Shown piece after piece: positions 45,134 through 54,356 of a DNA stretch of 64,000 bases; position 1 is the stretch's first letter, and the number at the start of each line of letters is the position of its first letter. Origin of the DNA: Orobanche coerulescens (Eukaryota; Streptophyta; Magnoliopsida; Lamiales; Orobanchaceae). The stretch is taken from the NCBI GenBank assembly GCA_033398695.1, contig CM065817.1, positions 31,506,231 to 31,570,230 of the forward strand. Direction: 5' to 3'. The notes beneath the pieces were generated by a model. It did no database searches. It was not told the DNA's origin and was given only the letters and a program-made list of their open reading frames with translations. The position numbers and the translations under genes were made by a program.

Positions 45134-45970
45134 GAGGTGTTTTGCCGTACGACATGTACGTGACTAGTGCCAGTCATGCCACATCTATGGCATTTATCTT
45201 CCCTTTTGGATGGGTTACTATCATTGGATGCTTTGTGCCTTTTGTTGTTGGATATTTCGTTGTGCGTTGTGCCACGTCCAAAACCACGTCCACGTCCATA
45301 TCCGCGCCCACGTCCACGCTTGTGTCCGCAGCCACGTCCACGCCCATTTTCATGATTGAATGTAGCATTGGCTTCAGGCAATGCTACGGAACTAGTGGGT
45401 CGTAATTCGTGGTTTTGCATGAGCAACTCATTGTTTTGCTCAACGACCAATAAACAAGATAAGAGTTCAGAGTACTTTTTGAAACCACGTTCTCGATATT
45501 GCTGTTGCAAGATAATATTTGAAGCATTAAACATGGAGAATATTTTCTCAAGCATATCTTCATCAGTTATTTTTTCACCATAAAGCTTCAATGTGGAGCT
45601 GATTCTGAACAACTCTGAATTATAAGCACTCACGTTTTTAAAATCTTACAAACGAAGATGTATCCATTCGTGTCGGGCTCTAGGGAGGACTACAGTCCTC
45701 TGGTGGTCAAATCTCTCTTTTAAACTTTTCCATAGCTCATTTGGATCTTTGACGGTGAGATACTCAACTTTCAATTCATCATGAAGATGATGACGGAGGA
45801 AAATTAATGCCTTAGCACTATCCTGCTTGGATTCTTTATTTCCTTCTTTTATTGTCTCACCCAGACTCTTTGAAATCAAGTGGATATCGGCATCAAGAAT
45901 CCATGATAATTAATAGTTCTTGCCAGGTGTATCAAGTGCAACAAACTCAAGTTTGGTGATATTGGCCATG
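45134..45970 (-). pseudogene. Copia-C gag
   Basis: From an ATG near 45970 the minus strand reads MANITKLEFVALDTPGKNY, then after a break ALIFLRHHLHDELKVEYLTV, DPNELWKSLKERFDHQRTVV and EWIHLRL (45646-45879). 44995-45633 continues YNSELFRISSTLKLYGE, a glycine/arginine-rich segment and the knuckle CHRCGMTG, whose end (CRTAKHLV) lies in another frame beside the Sire-G insertion. This is a standard copia gag, broken at about 45640 and 45180. Confidence 0.88.
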
Positions 45971-46445
45971 TGAAAATCTAGATAGTAAAAATAAAACAAG
46001 TCATTTTCAATATGACATAAAATTAAATTTTTCTTGAGGGATAATTGTGCCATATATCACATTTGTATTTAAAATTTATGCTACTTCAAGAGCATAATAA
46101 TTTAATTTATTATATTATCTTGTATCAATATTCTTCAGGAATATTGTATTATCATGGCAGATTTATTACAACTATGATTTGTTCTTTTTGAATAATTATA
46201 TTTGTCAGTAATATTGCAATTAATTGTGCTACTTCGAGAGCAACAATTTAAGGGGAAAAAAATACACGATAAGAAATAAAATATTATAACTAAAAAAATG
46301 CTTCTTCAAGAGCATTTATAATATTCTTCAGGAATATTATTTTGTATTTATTATCAGGAATTCACATAAAATTTTAGATCTCACCGTGTTCAGGAACACA
46401 TCATATTCAACTAGAATAAGAGATAATAATGTGTTTAGTCAAACT
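45971..46445 (-). other. Copia-C 5' leader remnant
   Basis: AT-rich, with repeated motifs CTTCAAGAGCAT, ATATTCTTCAGGAATAT and ACTTCGAGAGCAAC. It should be the untranslated leader between the 5' LTR and gag. No primer-binding site is seen before CACTA-2 begins at 46446, so the 5' LTR is displaced or lost. Confidence 0.55.
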
Positions 46446-46463
46446 CACTACCAAAAATCGGGG

Positions 46464-46760
46464 TTTAGCCGACCACAAAAGTCGTCGGCTAAAGTCCAAA
46501 GTAGTCGGCTAAAGTGTCGTCGGCTAATGTTCGTCGGCTAAGGTTTGGCCGACTACTTTTTAGAAGGTGGTCGGCTAAAGTTGGACTATAGCCGACAACA
46601 ATTAAAGTGGTCGGCTAAAGTACATAAAACAAAAGTGGTCGGCTAAACCCACTTTAGCCGACGAAATATGCGTGGTCGTCTAAAGTATTTTAATTAATTA
46701 AAAAATTAAGAAAATCGCAAATACTTTAGCCGACGGCACATGCCTAAGTGGTCGGCTAAA
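46464..46760. repeat. CACTA-2 subterminal GTCGGCTAAA array
   Basis: About 14 copies of GTCGGCTAAA or its complement TTTAGCCGAC, in both orientations, many as facing pairs within 30 bp. Such short, mixed-orientation repeats next to CACTA ends are the expected binding sites of the element's accessory protein; that role is inferred. Confidence 0.85.
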
Positions 46761-47190
46761 GTCTTTTTTTTTTAAAAAAAATTCAGATTTTATTTTTACC
46801 AAAACCTGTTTCTAACAGCAACCAAACACCAATATACACCAACAATAACAATATACAACTCCAAATCACAACTACATATATACTCAAATAAATATATACA
46901 AACATTACCATAGTTTTCAAATCAAGATAAACATTACCATAGTGTTCAACAAATGTAGATCAAATCCTATCTAACATAGTTTTCCACATACTAATTACTA
47001 ATTAAAATACAAAAATAACTAGCTAAAGAGTCGGAAAATCACGAAAAATAGAACCACTACCATCATTTGAGGGACCGGCATGGTGCTCTGATGATGGTGG
47101 CGGAGTCTGTGAAGGCACAAATGGAGGCGTAGTCTGTGAAGGCACAAATGGAGGTGGTGGTGGTGGCTGAAATCCCTGCTGAGTCATAGT

Positions 47191-47912
47191 CTAACTAAGT
47201 GAGGCCATATATGCCCACATCATCTGTGTCTCGTGCTGCTGACGCGCCATCACCTGCTGATGATGGATCTTCATTTGACGTTGCTCTTCCTGGAACTTAG
47301 CCATCTTCTCAGCAGCCTCCCTTTTTGCCTCAACTCGAAGCTCATTCGCCATCCTCAACTGCTCCTCTAGGAAAGCTCTATTGGTATCACTCCGAAGACA
47401 TTGGAAGCCCAGTGTATGCTTCAACAGTCTATGTCCCTCGGACCCCATCATCCGCGTATAAAATCGTCTCCCTTTAGGAGTATACAAGGTACCCCACACC
47501 TTAGACCTGACGTAAGGATCGGACTGATCGATCATGTCAATAGCTGCAGGAAGATCTGTCTCTTCTAAATCCAGAAAATGCTCCCTCGCAATCTGTGCCA
47601 AGATAGTCTCAGACTCCGTCCTGACTCTCTCCTAAGTTACAAGAAAAAACAGACCGTTGGATATGAAAAAAGTTAGAAAAAATACATATGCTATACACTA
47701 AGAAAAAATTAACAACTTTTTAGGAATTAATTATTTTTACTTACATGTTCGTCAGTATTTTGTGGATATGGTTTTTTAGCCACATAAGCAAACGCATTGT
47801 CCACTTGGTTCGAATTAGTAGCCTCGTGAGCAACACATGCCAATGACCGTGACCCCAAACTATGGTGCTTCGTCAGACGACCACGATTGGTCTTGTTTTT
47901 TGTACTAGCCAT
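47191..47912 (-). CDS. CACTA-2 TNPA-like protein (Transposase_24 type), last two exons
   Basis: Exon 47745-47912 contains KNKTNRGRLTKHHSLGSRSL, matching the NK-NR-K-H-GS-S signature of plant En/Spm Transposase_24 proteins. A canonical intron (GTAAGT at 47744-47739, AG at 47633-47632) joins it in phase to 47191-47631, giving an uninterrupted frame of 202 residues. The second exon has QSDPYVRSKVWGTLYT, then a long charged helix (LRMANELRVEAKREAAEKMA), a probable coiled coil for dimerisation. The family binds subterminal repeats. Earlier exons lie upstream, so 47912 is probably not the true start. Confidence 0.6.
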
Positions 47913-48030
47913 CTACAAAAAGATTTATGTCAAATCAATTATAAACTATTTCGGCATTAAATATATTTCGACTTTGCTAAATAAATGTTATATAACACTT
48001 TATATAACACTTTTAACTAATTTCAATAAC

Positions 48031-48231
48031 CTAATAAATAACAATACATTTAGTAATACATAGATAGCTGGGGTCGTCAAAATGGACGCAAATCCAATTC
48101 CACTCATGTTCTCGGTATTTGAATTCTATAGGAGTAGCGTCGTGGTATCCACCCCAAGTCTCCCAAAATAGATGCAACTTATTTTTCCAAGACTTGTACT
48201 TATACAAGCAACAAAAGATCGTAAATATCAA
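48031..48231 (-). CDS. Probable upstream exon of the CACTA-2 TNPA-like gene
   Basis: The minus-strand frame reads YKSWKNKLHLFWETWGGYHD, then EHEWNWICVHFDDPSYL, the W...L...F/W then EW...C.HF pattern that normally precedes the NK-NR-GS signature in Transposase_24 proteins. Order and orientation fit. I could not find a donor site that joins it in phase to the acceptor before 47912, so exon limits are unresolved. Confidence 0.5.
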   Translation of the reverse strand: MIFTIFCCLYKYKSWKNKLHLFWETWGGYHDATPIEFKYREHEWNWICVHFDDPSYLCITKCIVIY

Positions 48232-48622
48232 ATACTTACACCAACAGCACTAAATAACTCGAGAACATTATTATTAACATTACTTACTTGGTGGACTGCT
48301 CCTCATCACACCAAGTATGTAGTAGGGATGGAGGAATATCAAACCACACCTACAATGAACATAAACAAAATTCGAATAAACCTACATTTTATGGTTCAGA
48401 GTTGAATAAAGTTCCATAGATAACTGATCATAATCTAAGTTCATATTACTGTTCCTACACCTTAAGCAAGATCCAGATGAATGATCTAATACAGATAAAA
48501 CAAACACGATTAACTAAATGGTCCATTCCAGAAACTAACAATTGCGAAAAGTATTTTGGGTGCTAAAACTCAGTCAGTGAAAAATCAACAGAAGCAGTTT
48601 CCCAAACTTGAAAGCCACTACT

Positions 48623-48894
48623 TGTAATACCCGTACTTTTATTGACTTTTTGACCTTGTTGTTTTTCTTATTTCGTCGCTCTGTAAACTCTTGGTGATGT
48701 TGTTGATATTGTTATAGAGTTTCATATCTTGTTTGGATCACAATCGTGTTGTTTAGACCTTACGGAAGTGTTCTCATTCAGAGAAATAGCGCACACTAGG
48801 CATAGGCTAATGCACGCTAATTCTGCTTGAGTAGCGCACACTAGCTTTGAGCCGTATCGCGCGCTAAGGGACCAGTCAGGTCAGAACTAGTAAC
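48623..48894 (+). repeat. Tekay-D LTR, first part
   Basis: Starts TGTAATACCCGTACTTTTAT and parallels the reverse complement of the Tekay-A LTR from 13251 leftward, including ACCTTACGGAAGTGTTCT and several TAGCGCACACTA-type motifs (48788-48868). Interrupted at GTAAC (48890-48894) by Athila-E and resumes at 59168. The candidate outer duplication is CTACT (48618-48622), partner outside the window. Confidence 0.88.
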
Positions 48895-50364
48895 TGATAG
48901 GTGGTAATTTTACCACATTTTTCTAGGATTTTATACTAGGTTTTTATCTCGTTTCGTGATGAATGTGCTCGTATTTGGCTTATTTATGATTAGTCGAGCC
49001 GTATTACGCGTTTGGGTTGGTTTTAGTGTATTTGCAGGTTTTTAGAGCCAAAAGGACCCAAAACGAGACAAAGGACCGAGAGTCGAGTCAAACGGACGGA
49101 AGAAACGGATTTTTGCAAAAGTCAGACCACCTATCGGGCCAGCCTATCGGCCGATAGGTGCGTCCGATAGGTGTTCCAAGCCCTATCGAGTGAAGTCGAT
49201 CGATAGGCCAGGCCGATAGGCTGCTCCGCGGGTTCTCGAGTTTTGACAGATTGTGACTCTTTTGGATAGATTTTGTTTCCTAGATTAGTTCTAATCGGGA
49301 GTTTAACTCCCATAGGCTATATACACCTCCTTCTAGACCTAGTTTAGGATCTTTTATCATCTTTAGCACACTTTTACGTTTTTTGGAATTTTTTCCTTTG
49401 ATACTAGAACTTTTTGCAAAGCAGCAATTATTATTGTTTTTCTACTTTTTCGGAGATTGAAGACTCAGAGTTCATCCGGAAGGGTTGTAATCTCTCTTTT
49501 CATATTAATAATATGTATTCTCCATCTATTTCTTGTTTAATTTCAATTATGTCTAGCTAAATCCATTGATTGATTCTAGGGTTAGTAATTTTAATTGATG
49601 TTCACATGATGTCCCTTTGATTACCTTTTTACCTTTCATCCTAGGTTTGTGATCAAGATGTGTTAAATCTCATGCTAGATTAAAGGGCCCTTATAATCGA
49701 TGCATGTTAGCTAATTAATTTTACCCGGAAGGATTAATTAATTAGTGGAAATACTTGATGCACAATATGATTTGATCTTAAGACTTGAGTGGAGTAAGAT
49801 AAATCATAGATAAATAAGTTGACGCTTTTTAAGTGATTTAAATTCTTTGAGCCTTGCGGGAAAATAGTTTAAATTAACTATCTTTCTAGGTTGCCTTGAT
49901 CGGAATTCTAGATCGGCTGAGTGATTATTTCTAGGATTGAATTAAAATTTGGGGAAAAGGAATCTAGTGAATGGATTGTGTGAACTCAATTAGACGATAC
50001 TACCCTAGGATCAATTAGCTTTCAACTTGTGATTTTATCTTGCTAATTTGCTTTATTTGCTTGATTTAGATAATTCACTTTATTTTGCTCTCATTGTATA
50101 ATACTTGGAATTCTTATCTTATTATTTTTTTTATTTTTAGGATTAATTGTTATTTAATTTTTATTTTTCGATTTTTGAAGTTAGATAATTAGAAACAAAC
50201 CAAATTTTCGGATTCCTAAATAGCAGTCAAATTTTGAGTAGAGTTACTTCCTTTATTTTCGACATATCAATTCCCTTGGGTTAGACACCTTGGAAATACT
50301 TCGAGGTTTTACAAATTTTAAAATTGATCGGATTTGAAAACCATACTACGCAATTTGAGAATCA
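48895..50364 (+). repeat. Athila-E left LTR
   Basis: Starts TGATAGGTGGTAATTTTACC and ends TTTGAGAATCA. The palindrome cluster is at 49130-49220 and TATA box CTATATACACC at 49318-49328. The rest is AT-rich transcribed leader. Confidence 0.92.
49130..49328 (+). promoter_or_regulatory. Athila-E U3: CCTATCGGCCGATAGG cluster and TATA box
   Basis: A perfect 16-bp palindrome CCTATCGGCCGATAGG lies at 49143-49158. Around it are partial copies (CCTATCGGG, CCGATAGGTG, GATCGATAGG, GGCCGATAGG), all 100-190 bp upstream of CTATATACACC. The repeat is present in both LTRs. Confidence 0.8.
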
Positions 50365-50370
50365 ATTTTT

Positions 50371-50390
50371 TGGCGCCGTTCTGGGAATTG
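50371..50390 (+). other. Athila-E primer-binding site
   Basis: TGGCGCCGTTCTGGGAAT lies six bases after the LTR end. The start TGGCGCCGTT is the form usual in Athila and Tat elements; the following bases deviate from the common GCCGGGGA version. Confidence 0.75.
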
Positions 50391-50511
50391 ATAGAAAACT
50401 TAAAGGGATAATTCGAAAAAGAAGAGATTGTTACTTTAGGTTGTATACTATTATTATTAATATTCGATCTCGTTTCCTCACATCTTGTTTTCTCTTCCTT
50501 GTAGGCGGTGC

Positions 50512-51837
50512 ATGATCACAAGATCCCAAGAAAAGGACTTATTTCCTTTGGATCCGGAAATCGAGAAGTCTTTGAGGAGGAAGATGCAAGAAGCGAGAAC
50601 CGAGACTATTTCTATACCTATCGTTGATACCATGGCCGGCATTGTTGACCCACCACTAGAACTCGCTCGTCCCGAGAAGATCCCTTTGAATACCCGCTTT
50701 CGACCGAAGCTGGACGATTATCAAGAAGGAGGTTGGGGGACGATTGATGCCAACAACTTCGAGCTTAATCCGTCCCTCATCGCTACGGTGAAGTCTCAAA
50801 CATACGGAGGAGGAGTTAATGAAGATCCAAACGCTCATCTTGAGTCGTTTTTGGACATATGTGCCACCATCAAGCAAAACGGAGTGCCTCCGGATGTCAT
50901 TAAGCTCACTTTATTCCGGTTCTCCTTAGAAGACAATGCGCTAGATTGGTACAAGAGCCTAGATCGGAAGGAAATTGGTACTTGGAGAGAGATGACTCGG
51001 TTGTTCTTAGCACAGTTCTATCCTCCCTCGAAGGTGCAAAAACAAATCAACGATATCTTGCAATTCGAGCAATATGAGGATGAACACTTATACGAGGCAT
51101 GGATCCGATTTAAGAAGCTACTTCGCAAATGCCCACAGCATGGAATTGACAAGGAGGAAATCTACATTCGGTTTTATCGGGGTTTGACGAGGAAGGCTAG
51201 AAGAGAGTTGGACTATTCCTCGAAAGGGGGATTTCTTGCTAACGATTATGAAGAGGCCAAGAATCTCATCGAGCTAGCGGTCAACAATTATTACGAGGAG
51301 GTGACCGATAGGAAGATGACGAGAAGAAAGGTCCCATCCGGTGACGAGGACGCCTACGGTGATTTGAAGGCGAAATTTGAAAGACAACAACAAGAGCTTG
51401 AGATGCTAAGAAAGAACACTTTGGGAGTCAATGCAGTTTTTGAAGAGCTAAACGAGCTTATTGCAATTGAGGAGGATGTAAATTACGTGCAAGGAGGAAA
51501 CTTCCGGCAAGGGGGAAATAGGGGGAACTATTATCCGAACAATCGAAACCACCCTAATTTCTCCTATGCCAACCCGAACAATGCTCTTCAGCCACCACCG
51601 GGATTTAACGTGAAAATTGGGGTTATTCAAGAGCCGATTGCTAAGACACCGATGGAAGAGATGTTGGAACGGTTAGAGGCGAGTCAAAAAGATTTTATTT
51701 ATAAAGCAGACAAGAGGTTCGGGGCTCTCGAGCATAGTGTGACATCTATTGGAAACTCAGTGATAGCCTTGACAAAGCAGATGTCGATGGTGGAGACCCA
51801 AATGGGTCAAATGGCGAACGCCAAGCCGAATTCATAA
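50512..51837 (+). CDS. Athila-E gag
   Basis: I choose the ATG at 50512, just after a 3' splice-like CCTTGTAG, giving a 441-residue protein beginning MITRSQEKDLFPLDPEI. The capsid core includes DPNAHLESFLDICATIKQNG, FRFSLEDNALDWYKSL, FLAQFYPPSK and EAWIRFKKLLRKCPQHGI, with FYRGLTRKARRELDYSS, all characteristic of Athila gag. The C-terminus has HPNFSYANPNNALQPPPGF and a helical tail ending VETQMGQMAN. The frame is intact. After the stop, a shifted frame reads QQCNAIELEW, the usual gag-protease continuation, so a frameshift near 51830 likely truncated a longer gag-pol. Confidence 0.92.
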   Translation: MITRSQEKDLFPLDPEIEKSLRRKMQEARTETISIPIVDTMAGIVDPPLELARPEKIPLNTRFRPKLDDYQEGGWGTIDANNFELNPSLIATVKSQTYGGGVNEDPNAHLESFLDICATIKQNGVPPDVIKLTLFRFSLEDNALDWYKSLDRKEIGTWREMTRLFLAQFYPPSKVQKQINDILQFEQYEDEHLYEAWIRFKKLLRKCPQHGIDKEEIYIRFYRGLTRKARRELDYSSKGGFLANDYEEAKNLIELAVNNYYEEVTDRKMTRRKVPSGDEDAYGDLKAKFERQQQELEMLRKNTLGVNAVFEELNELIAIEEDVNYVQGGNFRQGGNRGNYYPNNRNHPNFSYANPNNALQPPPGFNVKIGVIQEPIAKTPMEEMLERLEASQKDFIYKADKRFGALEHSVTSIGNSVIALTKQMSMVETQMGQMANAKPNS

Positions 51838-52117
51838 GCGGGCCATTTTCCGAGCAAGATCTGAGACCAACTGAAGACGCAACAATGCAACGCAATCGAG
51901 CTTGAGTGGGACAAGGTACGATAATCATGGGTCTGAAGTTGAGGAATCGGAAACAAGGATGTACTAGAAACGGAGCCGAGAACGAGAAGGAAGATGAAAC
52001 GCGGCGAACTATCGGCCAATACTATCGGCCGATAGGCCCACCCGATACCCAGACAGAATTCCAGAAATTGAGCCGATCGACCCCCCTATCGGTCGAAAGG
52101 CTCCTTTAGGTTCGAAT
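51838..52117 (+). pseudogene. Athila-E gag-protease linker, frameshifted, with palindrome copies
   Basis: Relics of the polyprotein linker can be read in more than one frame (ISGPFSEQDLRP, then QQCNAIELEW). Embedded in it (52005-52095) are ACTATCGGCCGATAGG and CCCCTATCGGTCGAAAGG, variants of the LTR palindrome. It is unusual for a U3-type motif to recur inside the coding part. Confidence 0.7.
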
Positions 52118-53041
52118 ATGAAGGATTTTGAGGTAAAAGCTCCATTTCCACAGCGATTGGCCAAGTCGAGATATGATGAAAAGCTTCAACGGTTTATCGA
52201 CATGTTTCAAAAGGTGAATATCAACATTCCACTTCTAGACGCTTTGAGAGACATGCCGGGGTACGTTAAATTCTTGAAAGACGCTGTGGCAAGCAAGAGG
52301 AAGTTGGCGAAGTTTGAAACAATAAATTTGACAGAGGAGTGTAGCGCTATCATTCAAAACAAGCTCCCGCTCAAGCAGAAGGATCCGGGATGTTTTACTT
52401 TGACATGCATGATTGGCGACCAAACGTTCCGTAATATGTTGTGTGATCTCGGGGCAAGCATCAATCTTATGCCTCTATCCATCTTTAAGAGGTTGAAGAT
52501 TGGGGAGATGAAGCCGACTACCATTTCTCTACTCATGGCGGACCGGTCGATCTCTTATCCGAGGGGAGTTGTGGAGGATGTGTTCGTTAGAGTCCAACAC
52601 TTAGTCTTCCCGGCCAATTTCGTAGTTCTTGATATGCCCGAGGACGAGAATCAACCATTGATCTTTGGGAGACCGTTTCTAGCGACGGGAAGAGCACTTA
52701 TCGACGTCCAAGAGGGTGATCTTACCTTCCGGGTTAATGATCAAAATCTGAAAATTTCCATCTATGACACGATGAAGAAGCCCGAGGATGCGCCCGAGGA
52801 ATGTTATGCAATTGAGTCTATTATGCCGCCCCCGACCGACTTGTTGGAGCATTGCATTTCACAATCCATTTACTCACATTCCGATGTTGAAGAAATTTCC
52901 GAGGATTTGCCAAAGTATGTTCAATGTTGGAGGCGAATGAGTTTCGATCTAATGAGAGGGACGTATGCTATCTTGATGTCAACAAACATGTTCAAGGGTG
53001 AGTTGTCGCTGAGGACCGATCGATCGAGGTGCCGAAGTTAG
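52118..53041 (+). CDS. Athila-E aspartic protease region
   Basis: The 307-residue open frame begins MKDFEVKAPFPQRLAKSRYD, then NINIPLLDALRDMPGYVKFL, a conserved Athila segment. CDLGASINLMPLSIFKRL follows, where DLGAS is the protease active-site motif (aspartate, then G-A-S), and LIFGRPFLATGRALIDV is the second-half motif. The last portion is a pol linker that reaches RT-entry-like residues (KPLHHEEKYVTYLEDPE) only in a shifted frame at 53046-53095. The polymerase is missing. The enzyme would process the polyprotein in virus-like particles. No stop or missing catalytic residue is seen in the protease itself. Confidence 0.9.
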   Translation: MKDFEVKAPFPQRLAKSRYDEKLQRFIDMFQKVNINIPLLDALRDMPGYVKFLKDAVASKRKLAKFETINLTEECSAIIQNKLPLKQKDPGCFTLTCMIGDQTFRNMLCDLGASINLMPLSIFKRLKIGEMKPTTISLLMADRSISYPRGVVEDVFVRVQHLVFPANFVVLDMPEDENQPLIFGRPFLATGRALIDVQEGDLTFRVNDQNLKISIYDTMKKPEDAPEECYAIESIMPPPTDLLEHCISQSIYSHSDVEEISEDLPKYVQCWRRMSFDLMRGTYAILMSTNMFKGELSLRTDRSRCRS

Positions 53042-53180
53042 AACTTAAGCCGTTGCACCATGAAGAGAAGTACGTTACTTACCTCGAAGACCCGGAATGA
53101 ATGAAGTATCGTCTAGCTAAAGACGTTAAACGTAGCACTTGTTGGGAGGTAACCCAACGTATGTATATTAGTTCGTTTTA
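53042..53180 (+). other. Athila-E pol deletion junction and post-pol conserved motif
   Basis: A few residues of the RT-entry region (LKPLHHEEKYVTYLED) are followed almost at once by AGCTAAAGACGTTAAACGTAG and CTTGTTGGGAGGTAACCCAA. These normally lie just after the integrase in Athila elements. About 3 kb encoding RT, RNase H and integrase is therefore deleted between roughly 53095 and 53115. Confidence 0.75.
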
Positions 53181-53379
53181 TTCGTTTGTTTTCGATTGTT
53201 CGTTTGCGTGATTTTTGTAGTTTCTAGTTTCGTAGTAGCTTTGTTAGTTTTGTTAAGTTCTAATCCATGCACGCCGAGTTTTGGATACTTGCAGGTCTTT
53301 AATCGCCATATCCAAGCGAAAACGGGACCAAGTATGCGAAATAGAAAAAGTTGAAAAAAAATTTTTCCGGGGGCCTATA

Positions 53380-53660
53380 GGGCGAGCCTATCGGCCGATA
53401 GGCCCGGCCGATAGGCTGAGGAAAATTGAAAAAATTAAATGTTACAAGCAGTGGTCGATAGGCAGACCCTATCGACCGATAGGTCCCGCCCGATAGTCAG
53501 TCGTAATTTCGAGTGCCTATCGGCCCGACTATCGGCCGATAGGCCAGCCGATAGGACATACCGGTCGAGATCCGCTTGACCAGTTGATTAATAACCCCTT
53601 TTAAACACCTTAACCACCCGTTTTCTCACACACACACACCTATCGGCCGATAAGAACACA
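53380..53660 (+). promoter_or_regulatory. Athila-E internal palindrome cluster upstream of ORF3
   Basis: CCTATCGGCCGATAGG is at 53387-53402 with further copies around 53402-53415, 53455-53480, 53518-53550 and 53640-53655. It lies about 0.7-1 kb before the Athila ORF and repeats the LTR motif. An AT-rich CCTTTTAAACACC near 53598 could be a TATA substitute. A second promoter or RNA-processing signal for the downstream ORF is possible; nothing proves it. Confidence 0.6.
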
Positions 53661-54356
53661 AGGGCGATTTTCTCTCTTATTCTTCATTCAAAATTCGATC
53701 GAGGTACTTAATTTCGACACTTAATCCTCTTGTTTTTCAATTCTATACATGTTTTGAAGCACTTTGACGGATTCTTTTTGGAGTTTTGATGAAATTCGAA
53801 TTGGGGATCCACTTTTTGGGGGCTTTTGTTAGACTTTGATGTTCTGTGAATTTTATGCCTGATTGTTGATAGAATCTTGATGGAAACATGTTATCTATGC
53901 TTGATTGTTCATAGGTACTTCGAATTGGGGGATTAATTGATGAAATTGAACGAATTTTGAAAAAAAAACCCCAAATTGGAAGAACCCTAATTTCGAATTT
54001 GTTGAAATTGGGGTTGATATGAGTTGAATTGTTGATGATGATTCGAATTTTGAATGAATTAGATTGGATTGGAGAGAATTTGTCCTAATATGATCGTAGT
54101 GTGTAGTTTTGTTATTGTGGGTTGTGATTTTGATCCTTTGAATATGAAATGGGGGAGTCGAAGTTTGGGGGAGGTTGTGTGATTTGTTGATCGTAGTATA
54201 TGGCTGTCGGGTCTATGATTTTGATGTTTATTGGACATTATAGGGCTCTTAGTTGATATTGTGGGATTATTGGATTATGTCGACACTCGTTGAATGTTTG
54301 CATTATGAGTTGCTTATTGGATATTGATTGGATGGTTGTTTTGTAGGAACTTTGAA

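Larger units (their letters stand above)
30551..46445 (-). mobile_element. Copia-C, Ty1/copia retrotransposon, decayed and nested
   Basis: Minus-strand copia in the order gag (right), protease, gag-pre-integrase, integrase, reverse transcriptase, RNase H, 3' LTR (left). It is interrupted by a MITE (32155-32496), LARD-2 (33172-39137) and Sire-G (40909-45128). Each interruption has a matching duplication, and the copia protein motifs resume on the other side. CACTA-2 starts in its 5' leader, so its 5' LTR is not visible. The short LTR and protein motifs suggest the Ivana/Oryco group, with moderate certainty. Confidence 0.88.
46446..48622 (-). mobile_element. CACTA-2, En/Spm transposon end with TNPA-like gene
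   Basis: Starts CACTACCAAAAATCGGGG at 46446 with candidate duplication ACT (46443-46445). A dense GTCGGCTAAA subterminal array lies at 46464-46760, and a multi-exon gene is read on the minus strand. The far terminus is not in the window, because Tekay-D starts at 48623. No tnp2 transposase is visible in this part. Confidence 0.8.
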
